From NCBI GenBank assembly GCA_027943335.1, contig BSBK01001302.1, positions 2,491,501 to 2,555,500 of the forward strand: a stretch of 64,000 nt of DNA, given 5' to 3'. Shown in pieces: positions 34,930-46,393 of the stretch. Made by a program: the position numbers and the translations under genes. Under the pieces are notes generated by a model, which saw only the letters and a list, made by a program, of their open reading frames with translations, ran no database searches and was not told where the DNA came from. How positions within the stretch are numbered: position 1 is the first letter of the stretch; every line of letters starts with the position of its first letter. Source of the stretch: Chamaecyparis obtusa. Taxonomy: Eukaryota > Streptophyta > Pinopsida > Cupressales > Cupressaceae.

Positions 34930-37900
34930 AGTAACAAGACCTTTTAGGAAATATTTTACTTTGCATATGTATGCATTTTATAGGTATTTTATTATTGGAT
35001 GTTGAAAATATTAGAAAAGAGAGATCATCTATCTCTCGCATCTACATATGGTAGCCCCAAAAGGACCAAATCATAGGATTTTAGAAGATTTGGTCATATC
35101 TTTCAAATGTCTTGAAGTTTTTCTATGAAATTTCTTTTCAGGTGCAGGTGATAATCATTAAATATCAAAGATGTTTTGAAACTATAAACAACATTTTCTT
35201 CTCTTTTGTATAAAAATCTAGTTCTCTATTATAAAATAATATATTTTCACTGGCTAAAATACACACTTGATGTAATGAAAAAATACAGTGAGCCACCAAA
35301 GCACAAAAAGGTCAAGATTTAGGAACCCATTGAGAGAGAGAGAGAGAGAGATTGCAGATTTTCACTTGATCAATTAGAAGAAGAATTTGGATATGAAGGT
35401 ATCTTTAATTCATATATAGACCAAGAAATCAAGATAGTAGATAAATATAGTTACAATATGTGTGTTGATATGAGTTTTCTTTACTCTTATGAAAACTAAT
35501 TGCAAGGTTTTTAGGTATTAACTTTTCTTTTAGCGTGTGGCTTGGAAATAGGTTTTATACTTTATTAATCTAATATTAATTCATATTTCATTTGGTGCTC
35601 TTAAAACTAAATGATGCATGCTCAAACATCACAATTCATACTTCATTTTGGTGCTTAAAATTGACCTGTGGTTAAGAATTGAAAAAAGGCAAAGAGAATT
35701 TTACATTGGTACAATAAAATCAAACAAGAAAAAATACATTTAGACTTTGGTGCATCTAAAATTGAACAAGGAAAATCTCATATCATTTGATGCTTAAAAA
35801 ATGAACCCGCATGCTTGTATGGATGATATAGATTACATAATATTTGGCCTTTTGGTGCTTAATTCAATTAACCCGGTGTCTTGATTTCTTGGTGCATTTT
35901 CACACTCTGTTAGATTAAAAACCATTTTCTTTTTATAGAGAAGCTTGTATGGAGGGTTTGCTTAACTCAATAGAGGACAAACTCAAACTGGAAAATACCT
36001 CTAGTTGATATAGAAATAAGACTCTAAGAAAACTCTAGTCTTATATCTAACAAATCTTGGGTGAGGTATGTTTATGATAGTTTAGATTAGGTGAAGTATC
36101 TGTAAGCATCCAGCATGGTCAACTAGAGACTTAAGTGTCTCACATGCATACATACCAATTGGGTAGACTCCATAGATCTTAATATAACCTTGTTAATTAA
36201 AGGCCACCCGGTTCACCTTTGAGTCATTATCTTATTATAGTGTGAGGGGAAGGAGGAATCTCCCCCCAAGACTCCCATCATATGTGTTCCATGGATATTG
36301 TATTATGAAAGATATCTTCATTAACACAGAAAAAATACATGGAAAAGGGAAAAACACATGCACCTTCAAGAGGCATCTCAAGTTCTATTTGTGTGAAAGT
36401 TTTTTTGTGTGAGCTAATAGACATCCAAGAAATGGGCCTATCACATTATAATAAATGACAATTTGACCTTAGATTAGACTGCATGTATACTACTTTCATC
36501 ATGATAGACCTTGTGAATACTTGCAGCTTGGAAACATTGTTGAACATACAATGACCATTTCTTTTTGAGTCATTCCTACAACCATATACTGATTTTATGA
36601 TTCTTGAGTTTGTACATCTCCAAAATTTGTCCTAAAACATTGTCCTACAAAGAGGAAACTAAATCAAATATTTATCCTACTAATATTTGTCCTACCAAGA
36701 GTGAAAAAGAGTCAACATTGATCATGTAATATTATCCTACCATAAAGAGAATTGATCCAACAAGATTCTTACAAATGGTACATTGATCTTTCATAATGGT
36801 TCCTTGTGATCAACATACTTACATAGGCATATCTTGCATCCTTATAATCTTTCTTTTCTACATAGTCATCATTTTTAGTCCAAAAATAAAATTTAAAACC
36901 CCCAAAACATAACTTGCATATCGGAGTAAGTATTGCACCTCCTAGAATCATTTTTCAAATTAGAGAGTGCATTTTCCTAGTACATTCCTATAGTGGTCTT
37001 GTTTTTATCTTGACTTAGTCAGCACCATATTTACCTACTTGCCTCAGTAAATGCACCTTATCCTTTTGGTTAATATGTCTTAGACAGACATTATTGCCAG
37101 AATTTATCACTTTTGATGTACCTTTTGGAGTCAAGATAGTCCTCAATATCATTTGGGTCTTTTCTCAAAGGATTTTCCTTTGAATTTTCTAGAGACTCTC
37201 TTAGGTTAGAGTACTTGCACCTTAGACATCATTTTGGTTATTCATTCCTAGTTTTCATTAGCATCCCAAAATCATCAAAAAATCCAAAAAAAATAGTTTC
37301 CCTTATTGTCTTTGCATTTCCAAAATTAAAAAAAGATAAGAAAAATTAGAGTCCTAATCCAAATATCCTAGTTTTCTTTCATATACCTTAGTCTTAGATT
37401 TGCATTCTAGCATATGGTGTTCACACGATCTATGGACCACTCTAATCAAGGACCACCCCTACTAGGGGAACCTCTTGCCAATCATAATTATTTGATGATT
37501 ATTTCTAGCCTTTTTAAGTAAATGATTAGAGATGGGTCCATACCACACTCAAATAATTAAAAATGAGTCGGTATATAAATTACAAAATAAATTATTCCAC
37601 ATGTTACATAACAATTCAATAATTACATGAAACTATCAGTTTCCAATTAAGATAACTCTTCACTCATGTGACCACTGACCTTTCTACCACTTCCACATCA
37701 CAATCAACATGTCTTCATAATCGGTACAACTTTGCATGCTTAGATTCTATCCCAATTAGAAGATATCATCTAATTTCCACAAATCGCTACTCAGGAACAC
37801 TACCTGAATACTACTCCCATTGATTTACACATAACTGTCATGATTAAACAAATTTCCTCATGCACTCTTAACCACGATCACATGAAATATCATAAATTAA

Positions 37901-38092
37901 GTCCTCAACTCCAAATAGCTTGATCTTCAATATCCCACGTGTGCTAACTCAAACACTATCTGCTTCTCTGCTAATCTTCAATAGATCATTGTGTTGACAT
38001 CAATGACAATCACAGTCATGAATGTAACAACAGCTGCTACAGAATGGCTGTGAATACTCCCCCATAGGATATATACATCATTTATTCTTAAC
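34930..38092. other. Decayed element interior, no recognised gene
   Basis: There is no long frame and no pol motif. A (GA)n microsatellite lies at about 35334-35351. From 35589 to 35900 a TTTGGTGCTTAAAATTGA-like motif recurs about six times. The end of the region (about 37980-38010, GTGTTGACATCAATGACAA) resembles the reverse complement of part of the Copia-1 LTR, so a minus-strand Copia LTR remnant may lie at 37500-38090. Confidence 0.45.
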
Positions 38093-38129
38093 AGAAGAGT
38101 CACTAAATGAACCTGAGAAGGAAAATAAC

Positions 38130-38974
38130 TTGATGGTAAGGAGAGCACTTTGGAGTGAAATTAATAAGGAAGACCCATTAAGGAAAAGTTTGTTAAGACC
38201 AGATGTAGAGTTTATGATGAAGTTTGGAAGGTAATTATTAATAGTGGTAGCTCGGAGAATCTGGCATCTGAGGAAATGGTCACAAAGTTACAATTGAAAA
38301 GGTTGGAACATCTGAAGCCCTATCAGATTTCATGAATCAAAGATGAGCATACACTCTTGGTAAGTGAACAATGTTATGTGAATTTGAAAATTGGAAAGTA
38401 CTATGATAAGGTGTTACATGATATCATTCCTATGGATTGTTTTCATATTTTATTGGGTGGACCTTGGCAATATGATAGGCATGCTATATATGATGGGATA
38501 TTGCATAAATATACTATTTGGGCTGATGGGAGAAGACAAATATTGTTACCTTTGATTGAAGCACCTGTTAGTAATGTTTGTATATCTGTGAAATTTTTCT
38601 TGATGGAAGGAAGAAAGTTTGTTAAGGATTTAAAAAAGAATGATGTATGTTTTGTTGTGATTCCTAACAAACTGAGTAAGAAAATAGAGGATAGTATACC
38701 TGAGGAGATTGATAAGTTACTCACTGAGTATAGTGAGATTATTTTTGATAATGTACCTGATAGTTTTCCACTGAAGAGAAGCATTGATCATTGCATGGAT
38801 CTAATCCTTGGAACTAGTTTACCGAATAAGGAACTACATCGGTTGACACCTACCGAGAATCATAAATTGAACCGATAGATTCAAGAATTATTGCAGAAAG
38901 GTTTGATCAGAGAAAGTTTGAGTCCTTGTGTAGTACCTGCTATATTGTCACCTAAGAAGAATGGAGAATGGTGA
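38130..38974 (+). pseudogene. Gypsy-2 protease and linker to reverse transcriptase
   Basis: The protease region aligns with Gypsy-1 but its catalytic triad is changed (IINSGSSENLAS at about 38230-38265, Asp to Asn). The linker VNLKIGKYYDKVLHDIIPMD follows in an open frame from 38357. Stops at 38876 and 38972 end this section; the second one is shared with Gypsy-1 (21945). Confidence 0.8.
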
Positions 38975-39673
38975 ATGTGTATGAATTCCAGAGCAATCAA
39001 CAAGATAATAGTGAAATATAGGTTTCCTATACTAAGAATGGATGACATAATGGATAGTTTGACTAGAGAAAAGTATTTTACCAAAATTGATTTGAAAAGT
39101 GGGTATCATCATATCAGAATCAGCGAAGGTGATGAGTGGAAGGCTGCTTTCAAAATAAAAGAAGGTTTGTATGAGTGGTTGGTTATGTCTTTTGGTTTAA
39201 CTAATGCACCAAGTACTTCTATGAGGTTGATGAATGAAGTTTTGAAGAAATTTTTGGGTAAGTTTTTTATTGTATACCTTGATGATATTCTAATATTCAG
39301 TACGACTAGAGAAGAACATTTGTTGCATGTTAAATAAGTATTGCAGAGGTTGAAAGAAGAAAAGTTGCTGATAAATCTAAAAAAGTGTTATTTCATGAAA
39401 GAGGAGACTATGTATTTGGGATTTGTGATTTCGGCGGATGGTTTGAAAATGTACCCTGAAAAGGTTGAAGCTATTTTGAATTGGCCTACACCTGAGAATG
39501 CTAGTGATGTAAGATCATTTCATGGTTTGGGAAGTTTTTACCGAAAGTTCATTAGGAATTTTAGTTCAATTTGTAATGTTATGACTGAGACTATGAGATG
39601 AGATAAAAGACAATTCAAGTTGACACATGGAGTTGATAAAAGTTTTGAGACTCTGAAGTAGAAGGTTGTTGAA
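38975..39673 (+). pseudogene. Gypsy-2 reverse transcriptase
   Basis: RT blocks [25 protein letters not shown] and [10 protein letters not shown] are visible, so both catalytic positions altered in Gypsy-1 are intact here. Stops at about 39335, 39599 and 39659 inactivate the frame. The stop at 39659 is at the same codon as 22632 of Gypsy-1. The stop at 39599 (TGA for GGA) needs a transversion. Confidence 0.9.
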
Positions 39674-41365
39674 TTGCCTATTTTGGCATTACCTGATTCA
39701 AATAAGGTATTTCAAGTAGAATGTGATGCAAATAGAAGTGCAATAGGAGCTGTATTGAGTCAAGAAGGTAAACCTGTTGCTTTCTTTAGTAAAAATTTGA
39801 ATGATGCAAAAAGGAAATATGTTGTGTATGATCAAGAATTCTATGCTATTGTTCAAGCAATGAAGAAAATGAGACATTATTTGATACCGAGTGAATTTGT
39901 ATTGTATACCGATCATAAGGCTTTACAGTATTTGGGTAGTCAGAATAAGTTAAATCAAATACATATGAAATCAGTTGAGTATTTGCAGAGTTATACATTT
40001 GTGATAAAGTATAAGAGTGGAGTCACTAACCGAGTTGCTAATGCATTGAGTAGAAGAAGGTCTTTGAAGACTAAGATGAAAATTGAAGTTCTTGGCTTTG
40101 ATGACATGAGAGATTCTTATGAATTTGATCTTGATTTTTCTGAGCTATGGAGAAAGTTCAAAGCACCTATTCAAGATCAACCAAGTACTAAATGGGAAGA
40201 ATATTTCATTCAAGAAGGCATGTTATTTAAAGGTATCCAGTTGTGTATACCAAGAGGAGAAATGAGAACTAATTTGATAAAGGAAAAACATAATAGTGGT
40301 TTGGCTGGACATTTTGATGTTGATAAAACATTGAATTTTCTTAAGGAGAAATAATTTTGGCCACAGTTGTATAAAGATGTTCAAAAATATGTGAAAAGTT
40401 GTGGAATTTTCCAAGTTGCAAAAGGAGTAAGTCAGAATACTAGATTGTATACACTGATTTATGTTCCTGAGAAACCTTGGATTAACATCGGTATGGATTT
40501 TGTTCTTGGCTTACCGAAGACAGTAATATGTAATGATTCTATATTTGTGGTTGTGGATAGATTTTCTAAAATGGCACATTTTATACCTTGTAGAAAGACA
40601 TCAGATGTAGTACATATAGCAAATCTTTTCTTTAAGGAGATTGTCAGATTGCATAGATTACTGAGGAGTATTATCTCTGACCGAGACAGTAAATTTGTGG
40701 GATACTTTTGGAAGACCCTTTTGAGAAAGTTTGGCACTGAGTTGAAATATAGTTCTACATTTCACCCACAAACTGATGGATAGACAAAAGTTATGAATAG
40801 AAGTTTGGGAAATCTTTTGAGATGTTTAGTTGGAGACACGCCGAGTAACTGGGATTCTATGTTGGCACAAGCAGAGTTTGCATACAATAATTCAATGAAT
40901 AGGAGTACTGTAAAAACACCTTTTGAGATTGCAAATGGCATACAACGAAGAGGTATATCAAAATTGAGGGATATTGCCAATGAAAGAAAGAGAAGTGTTG
41001 AAGGAGTAAAGTTTGCTGAGTACATGAAGACATTGCATGAATATGTGAAACACAAGTTGGAGAAAAGTAATCAAAAATACAAAGACAAAGCTGATAGATC
41101 AAGAAGACATAAGACTTTTACAGTCGGTGATGAAGTAATGGTTCATTTGAAGAGAGGTACATTTCCTATTGGAACATATGGGAAGCTGAAAATGAAGAAG
41201 TTTGACCCTTGCAATATTTTGAGAAAAATTGATAGTGGAAATACATATGAGATTGAGTTACCTGATGACATGGATATATCACCTATATTCAGCATTGTTG
41301 ATTTATATGAGTACCATGAACCTGATGAAGACATGACAGTGCCGATGGATTATCCTAAGAAATAG
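39674..41365 (+). pseudogene. Gypsy-2 RNase H and integrase
   Basis: RNase H is open from FQVECDANRSAIGAVL through YTDHKALQYLGSQ to about 40050, and the frame continues into the integrase zinc module. His and Cys positions are partly damaged there (CGIFQ in place of CxxC). A stop at 40352 (TAA for Tyr TAC) and one at 40783 precede the DDE Glu region. Asp residues in GMDFVLGLP and SDRDSKF are intact. The final Glu is replaced (TKVMNRSL). The C-terminal integrase segment 40793-41365 is open and uninterrupted. Confidence 0.88.
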
Positions 41366-41520
41366 ATGGAAGAAGTTGAGAAGATTTTAGAGCAAAGAAT
41401 TAGTAGAAGTACAAGGGAAAAATAGTATATGGAATATATGGTAAAGTGGAAGAATAGACTGATTGAAGATAGTTCATAGATTTCACAATCTAAGTTGGAT
41501 GGAGCTTGAATCATGCCTGC
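41366..41520 (+). pseudogene. Gypsy-2 chromodomain remnant
   Basis: EEVEKILEQRISRSTREK is followed by a stop at 41423 and then YMEYMVKWKNRLIEDSS. It aligns with the Gypsy-1 segment at 32090-32230. The stop at 41423 is shared with Gypsy-1 (32145). Further stops follow near 41477 and 41507. Confidence 0.8.
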
Positions 41521-41557
41521 TTCATTATTCAGAGAATCATTTTCAAATAACCCTAGG

Positions 41558-42236
41558 TGTCTTATGCAGGAGCATCTCGGGTCCTTGGCAATCCTATATC
41601 ACCAAAAATATGTTTGAGGTTTTATGTATTATTTGGTTCCTTCTTTGACCGAGTGGGTTTGGTGTTGCCCGGTTTCCTTTGTTCACCAGTGTTGGTCGGT
41701 TATCTCTCTGGCGCTCAATTAATTTTCCTAGTGCTTGGTGATGCTTGCTTGGTGCTCGGTTATCCTTTCTTACCGAGTTGTTTATTTTGGATTTCTATTG
41801 CGGCTGACTCTTGTATTTAATTACGATCATAGATTTCATGATGGTATCTATCATTGGGAAGCATGTGGACCTAGATCTGGTCATTCCTTCCATTGATGGT
41901 GGATCTAAAGGCCGACTTGTTCGGCAGCCTCTTGTATAAATATAGTTGTTTGGTTAGAGTTTAATGGGTAAGTTTAGTTAGAAGATGGAAGCTAGAAGAT
42001 TAGAGATTATTGACATATCCTCGCATGTTGGAGGATGTATATACTTGATTGTAATATCTGGCCTAAACCAGGAAGGCCTTACAGCCTGGCATGTATGAAT
42101 CAATTGATGTTAATATATGAAAGTTTATGCATTCTCTCTCTCACTTTTGTGTGTTGTTGCTTTCGTGTGTAATCTATGCAAGGTGGATCTGGTTAGGGTG
42201 TGCCTTTGGCCCCTCTCCCCATCCTCCCTTGCATCA
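41558..42236 (+). repeat. Gypsy-2 3' LTR
   Basis: It starts TGTCTTATGCAGGAGC and ends CTTGCATCA. A TATA box (TATAAATATAG) is near 41935. It is 679 bp against 677 bp in Gypsy-1. The mobile domain pseudogene begins immediately after its right end. Confidence 0.88.
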
Positions 42237-42981
42237 CTCTCAATGATAAAGGGGATCCCCCTAATCAACTATCTCATATTGAAATAATACCCTAACTCCC
42301 TAACATCATCATCCCACTCCCAACAGTCTAAATAAGGCCTCCATGTCATTGAAACTAGAAATTCAAAAGCATGCCTCCAATACTCAAGCTTTCTCAAGTT
42401 AGGATGGGAATGCATACCAAGGTAGGCATAAAAATATGGATGACCCACACCCCTAAACCTAGTAACTATAGGGTGACTGATGATAATATGCTCCATGGCC
42501 CATATGTGTAACAAGGTCACTCTAGTGGGAAAATTAGCAGTACCATCACATACAAACTGATGCAAATCATGATATAAATGTGCTAACATGAAAACACCCC
42601 AAGTAAATAGAGTGCCCTCATCTATCATCCTCCTCAATGTATCCCCCCATCCTATAGAAAATCCACAAGACCTCCAATCAGGACAAATATAACCTCCTAT
42701 GGCCCCTGTTATCACAACCAAAAAAGGCTCATATAATTCTACAATGTCCTCCCAACTAATCTCTAACTCATCTATATCATCATCACCAAAAATATCTCTA
42801 CACGCATCGAGTCCCGTATGTCAATGATATTGTACAAGCTCTCTAGTAATGGGAAATTTAAGGATATGATATACATCCTCACTAGCATCTCACCTTTCAG
42901 AAAGTGAAACATAACCATCTCACTATGTCATCACTCAACTAAAGTAGTCAATATGTCTAAGTTAACCCTAATCTTAGACAT
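42237..42981 (-). pseudogene. Plant mobile domain (PMD) protein fragment
   Basis: Reading leftward from 42981, the protein shows the PMD order: MSKIRVNLDILTTLVE, then two TGA codons where the family has Arg-Trp, then FHFLKGEM, a frameshift near 42890, EDVYHILKFPIT, ELEISWEDIVELYEPFL, and the core AHLYHDLHQFVC with LLHIWAMEHIIISHP (42560-42470). PMD proteins occur in plant genes linked to silencing of transposons and meristem maintenance, and inside some transposons. The frame is truncated at 42236 by the Gypsy-2 LTR. A further stop lies near 42822 and another at about 42270. It could be a dead host gene or a transposon-captured copy. Confidence 0.75.
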
Positions 42982-44259
42982 ATAAATCACATGTTAAAGA
43001 TGTGTACATGCTATCATGATCCTATCTATAAGTGACAATAATGTCCTAAGGCCCTGAGTCACTGGTAATCTCTCTCAAGACATCATCACATCTAATAAGT
43101 CCTCCTATCAAAGAAAATACCAACATCTATATCAACAAAGGTTCTATATGTATCGTAACATCAAAGCATATATCATGCAAACAAATCAAAAAGTACTACC
43201 AAATCAAAATCACAATATTGATGCATCCATCGTGAAAACTATCAAATCAATCAAGTGCTATCCAACTGCTATATCATCAAGTGCTATCTATTTATCAAGA
43301 CATTATTCTATCCTAATATTATTCAATCAATTACATTTTCTCTAATGTGATTTTATCAATTAAATTATTTATCTAGTCAATGAGCATCATGTAATGACAT
43401 TAACTACATCAATCGATCAATCAAACAAGCATATTATCACTTAATATATAAACATAAAATGAAAATTATCAAAAACATGCAGTTATATCAAACCAAAAAT
43501 TAAATTGTTGTGTATGTATAGAATTGGAATAGACACATTTCATGCACAGTTATGTATGCACAGCAAATTTTCATAAATGTACAGAAGTAGATGAACAATT
43601 ATGAGTGCATAGTCAATTTTCATAAATGTGCCAAATCAATATATGTGCAACACAAAATTATGCATGCACGTCAAATATCAATGTTTACATAGAAGTCATG
43701 TATGGGTAGAATTGACATACATGTGCAACAAAATAAGATGTATATGTTAAAATTACTAACTGTGCATTCATCTAACCTAGTTTTTAACCTAGAAATATGA
43801 CAATAAATTCAAGGAAAGGTAAAAAATTGAGGGGTACATACTGCCTCCTTATAGTCAACTAGCCTTTGAAACCAGTAGACGTGCTCAAACCTATGTATGT
43901 GTAATGGGAAAACCATCTTTCATCTACTCACTAGCTCTCCTTCTCCAATCACCAATCTCCAAGTTCCAAGTGTGCAAATGATGACCATTTGACCTTTTCC
44001 AACCTATTTATAGCCATGTAAACCCTATTTAGACATGTACAACTAGTAGTGTAAAATTAACTTTTTGGAAGCTTATTTTTCACTCATTTTTCATCCAATC
44101 TACCTATTATTTTGTTGTGAGATTGATTGACTCTTTCTAGAAAAAGTGTCGATCAATCTCCCAAGGGGTCATACACATAATCTTACCTGGGGATAGAGGC
44201 ATTAATTTGAGACTAAAAATTTCTTTTAAATAATGTGACAATCACATCATTTCAAAAAG
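42982..44259. other. No certain gene; short dispersed repeats
   Basis: AT-rich sequence. From 43500 to 43740 several related pieces occur, such as CAATTTTCATAAATGT twice and variants of TATGTGCAACA and TATGCATGCAC. This may be an intron of the PMD gene or a decayed element. Confidence 0.4.
43842..43916 (-). other. Possible first exon upstream of the PMD pseudogene
   Basis: On the minus strand ATG at 43916 opens a 25-codon frame (MVFPLHIHRFEHVYWFQ...) that ends at a good splice donor, GTATGTAC, at 43841. A TATA box (CTATAAATA, 44005-44013) lies about 90 bp upstream. The intron to the PMD part would be about 860 bp. No acceptor was verified, so this is only a possibility. Confidence 0.2.
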
Positions 44260-45196
44260 GGGGAAAATACATAGACCTAAAATTGACTTGAGAAAATCAA
44301 TTAAATATTAATTATTTAATTAATAATTCCTTCCTCTATTTATAAATGAATTGTTTAATTTATTTAGTTAATTCACTTTGTATTGTTCTTCTAAGCCAAA
44401 GTCTTCTAAAATCAACTATTAAATAAGTTTTTTTTTAAACTATTCAATTACCTTTTCATCACATGATTGGGTCTCTTATTCCAACTTGTCATCCACCTCA
44501 CCCATGGCTAATGAAATTTATTTACTTAATTTTAAATAAGCCTATTTATCCTCAACAAAGTGTCTCTATTCATAAGAGAAGGAAAAGGCTATGTGGCCTC
44601 ATAAAACTAAGTCACATGACCATGTGTCACCATGAGACCAAGTCTTTGCCACCTCTCCTATCATCTAGCCCATTGATCCTTCACCTCACTTGGTCAAAGG
44701 TGACACAAAAGAAACTTGTCCTAAGATTCTTACAATTTCAATTCTTCTTCCACCCTTCTCTCTTTGGTCATGGAGAGACACTTGTATCTCCCACCCACAT
44801 AAACCTTCAAGTTGTCAATGTAGGAGGAAAATCTCCCCCATTTTTTTGTCATAATCAAACCAATTCCTAGTTCTTCTCTACCTTCTCAACCAATTCAAGT
44901 TAAAGAATCTATTTTTTCAAGACTCAATCATAGCCCTTGGATTATGCCAAATGTTCTCAAGGCGAGGATAACTCTATAAAAGGATATTTTGAAAGTGTCT
45001 TTGGATTAATTAGAGTGAATTTTATCTTTTATCAATTAGATATCATCTTATTTATCATGGAATTTAGCATAGCAATCAGGTTGTTTATCATTATCATATC
45101 ATCTTAACATCTTTATCATCTATTTAGAATCTTTAGATTGAGAATCTAGTTGCATAATTCACCATCATTCAAATCACTTAAGTCATTTTGGATGGT
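44260..45196 (+). repeat. Probable 5' LTR of a gag-bearing element
   Basis: The region starts with TTAATTATTTAATTAATAATTCC-type sequence like the LTR at 33985. It has a TATA box (CTATAAAAGG, about 44970) and precedes a gag frame. A degraded primer site resembling TGGTATCAGAGC may be GATGGTGATAAGAGC at about 45195. Boundaries are approximate and the second LTR was not identified. Confidence 0.4.
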
Positions 45197-45238
45197 GATA
45201 AGAGCATACCATCTTACTAAGATTTTAAGAAGAAGATC

Positions 45239-46162
45239 AATGGATCCAAGCTAAAGAGACAAGGTAGCTATAAGTTTTAGGAGCATTCTTGGTTATCCAA
45301 ATTAAATTCCAACTAAAATAAGAGAAGCACTACCCAAGTTTAGTGGTACAAAAGAAGATTCAACTGAAATACATCTAAATAACTTTATTGAGTTGATAGA
45401 GAACCATGAGGAAATCATTATGATATTGTTTGTGCAGTATTTTAAGGGTGATGCTAGAGAATGGTTCTAAAATCTATTTCCATAATGAATCATCTCTTGG
45501 AAGGAGTTTGAATCAGCATTTGGAAAAAAACTCGGTGAATGGGTTAGTAAGGTTGCCTTGTGTTGGACTAACTGCCAATGTCCCTCTTCGGGATTCGTTA
45601 CATGGTTTAACAGCCTCATGTGTCTTCTATAAGTCTAGTGGTTGTATTGGGCATTAACAGGTTAATCTTTTGGTGCAACAATAACCTCAATTTCTAACAA
45701 GTGATATCAGAGCTTGGTCATAGGTTCAAATCCCCTCAGGTGATGGTGAGGGGGGATTTTTGGACTAACCACCAATGTCCCCCTTTAGGATTCATGAAAT
45801 GGTTTAACGACCTCCTGTGTCTTCTATAAGTCTAGTGGTTGTATTGGGCATTTAAAGGTCAACCTTTTGGTGCAATGACAACCACTATTTGTAACACCTT
45901 GCTTATCGATCAAATTAATATTTACATTGAGGATGATGAGCTAGTGTCAAATTTTAATATGATATTTATGAGAACATTAAAAAGAATACATGAGAAGTAT
46001 AGGCCACATGATGTAATGACAATAGTGATATATCTAGGTGCATTAAATGAGAAGATGAGTTTTACATTAAGAATGAAGAACCTAGAGAGTTTGCATGAGG
46101 CTTTTGAGACAACCATGAATATTAAAAAGATGGCTATGTTTGGGATGAAGATTCAAGCCTAG
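45239..46162 (+). pseudogene. Gypsy-type gag interrupted by a TRIM
   Basis: Between 45310 and 45560 one frame reads LPKFSGTKEDSTEIHLNNF, then FVQYFKGDAREWF and SWKEFESAFGKKLGEW, the recognisable core of the retrotransposon gag domain. A 336-bp TRIM (45561-45896) splits it. The frame resumes after the duplication at about 45902 (LLIDQINIYIEDDELVSNF...) and runs to 46162. Stops at about 45469 and 45486 break the first half. No pol domain follows, so the element was probably non-autonomous or has lost pol. Confidence 0.7.
45561..45896 (+). mobile_element. TRIM: 336-bp terminal-repeat retrotransposon in miniature
   Basis: Two 139-bp terminal repeats (45561-45699 and 45758-45896) flank a 58-bp middle. 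The target duplication CCTTG is perfect (45556-45560 and 45897-45901). A primer site, GTGATATCAGAGC, follows the first repeat at 45701-45713. A polypurine tract, GTGAGGGGGGA, precedes the second repeat at 45747-45756. There is no coding capacity. Known TRIMs have just this architecture and depend on other elements. The repeats differ at about 15% of positions by eye, so it is not recent. Confidence 0.9.
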
Positions 46163-46393
46163 GGTTGTGATGGGTTATGAGGAGTCTTATGCAAGTGAGG
46201 AAAATAGTTTAGATGTTGTAAATGATGTTGTGAATAATTTCCAGCCTACTGCTTCAGTTAATGCTTCTGATTGTGTACCTTTATGCACTGTTGGTTATGT
46301 TTCCCATAAAGTAGAGGTTGAGCCAAGAAGTTGTACAATGTATTGTATCCTAATGAAGAAAATATGTTTCAACATATACTTATGCAACATGTA

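Larger units (their letters stand above)
38093..42236 (+). mobile_element. Gypsy-2: 5'-truncated copy of the Gypsy-1 family
   Basis: The copy begins abruptly within gag/protease at about 38093 (matching 21066 of Gypsy-1) and runs through RT, RNase H, integrase and chromodomain to a full 3' LTR at 41558-42236. The 5' LTR and most of gag are missing. All open segments share one phase, so no net frameshift has occurred over 3.2 kb. It carries no nested insert at the Copia-1 site, so it shows the uninterrupted integrase-chromodomain sequence. Confidence 0.9.

Noticed and set aside
35334..35351. (GA)n tract as a regulatory GAGA element
   Set aside because: A short microsatellite in a decayed element with no gene beside it; nothing supports a regulatory role.
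42269..42721. Treating the open part of the PMD sequence as an intact small gene starting at Met 42721
   Set aside because: The frame clearly continues upstream through decayed PMD sequence to 42981, so the Met is internal.
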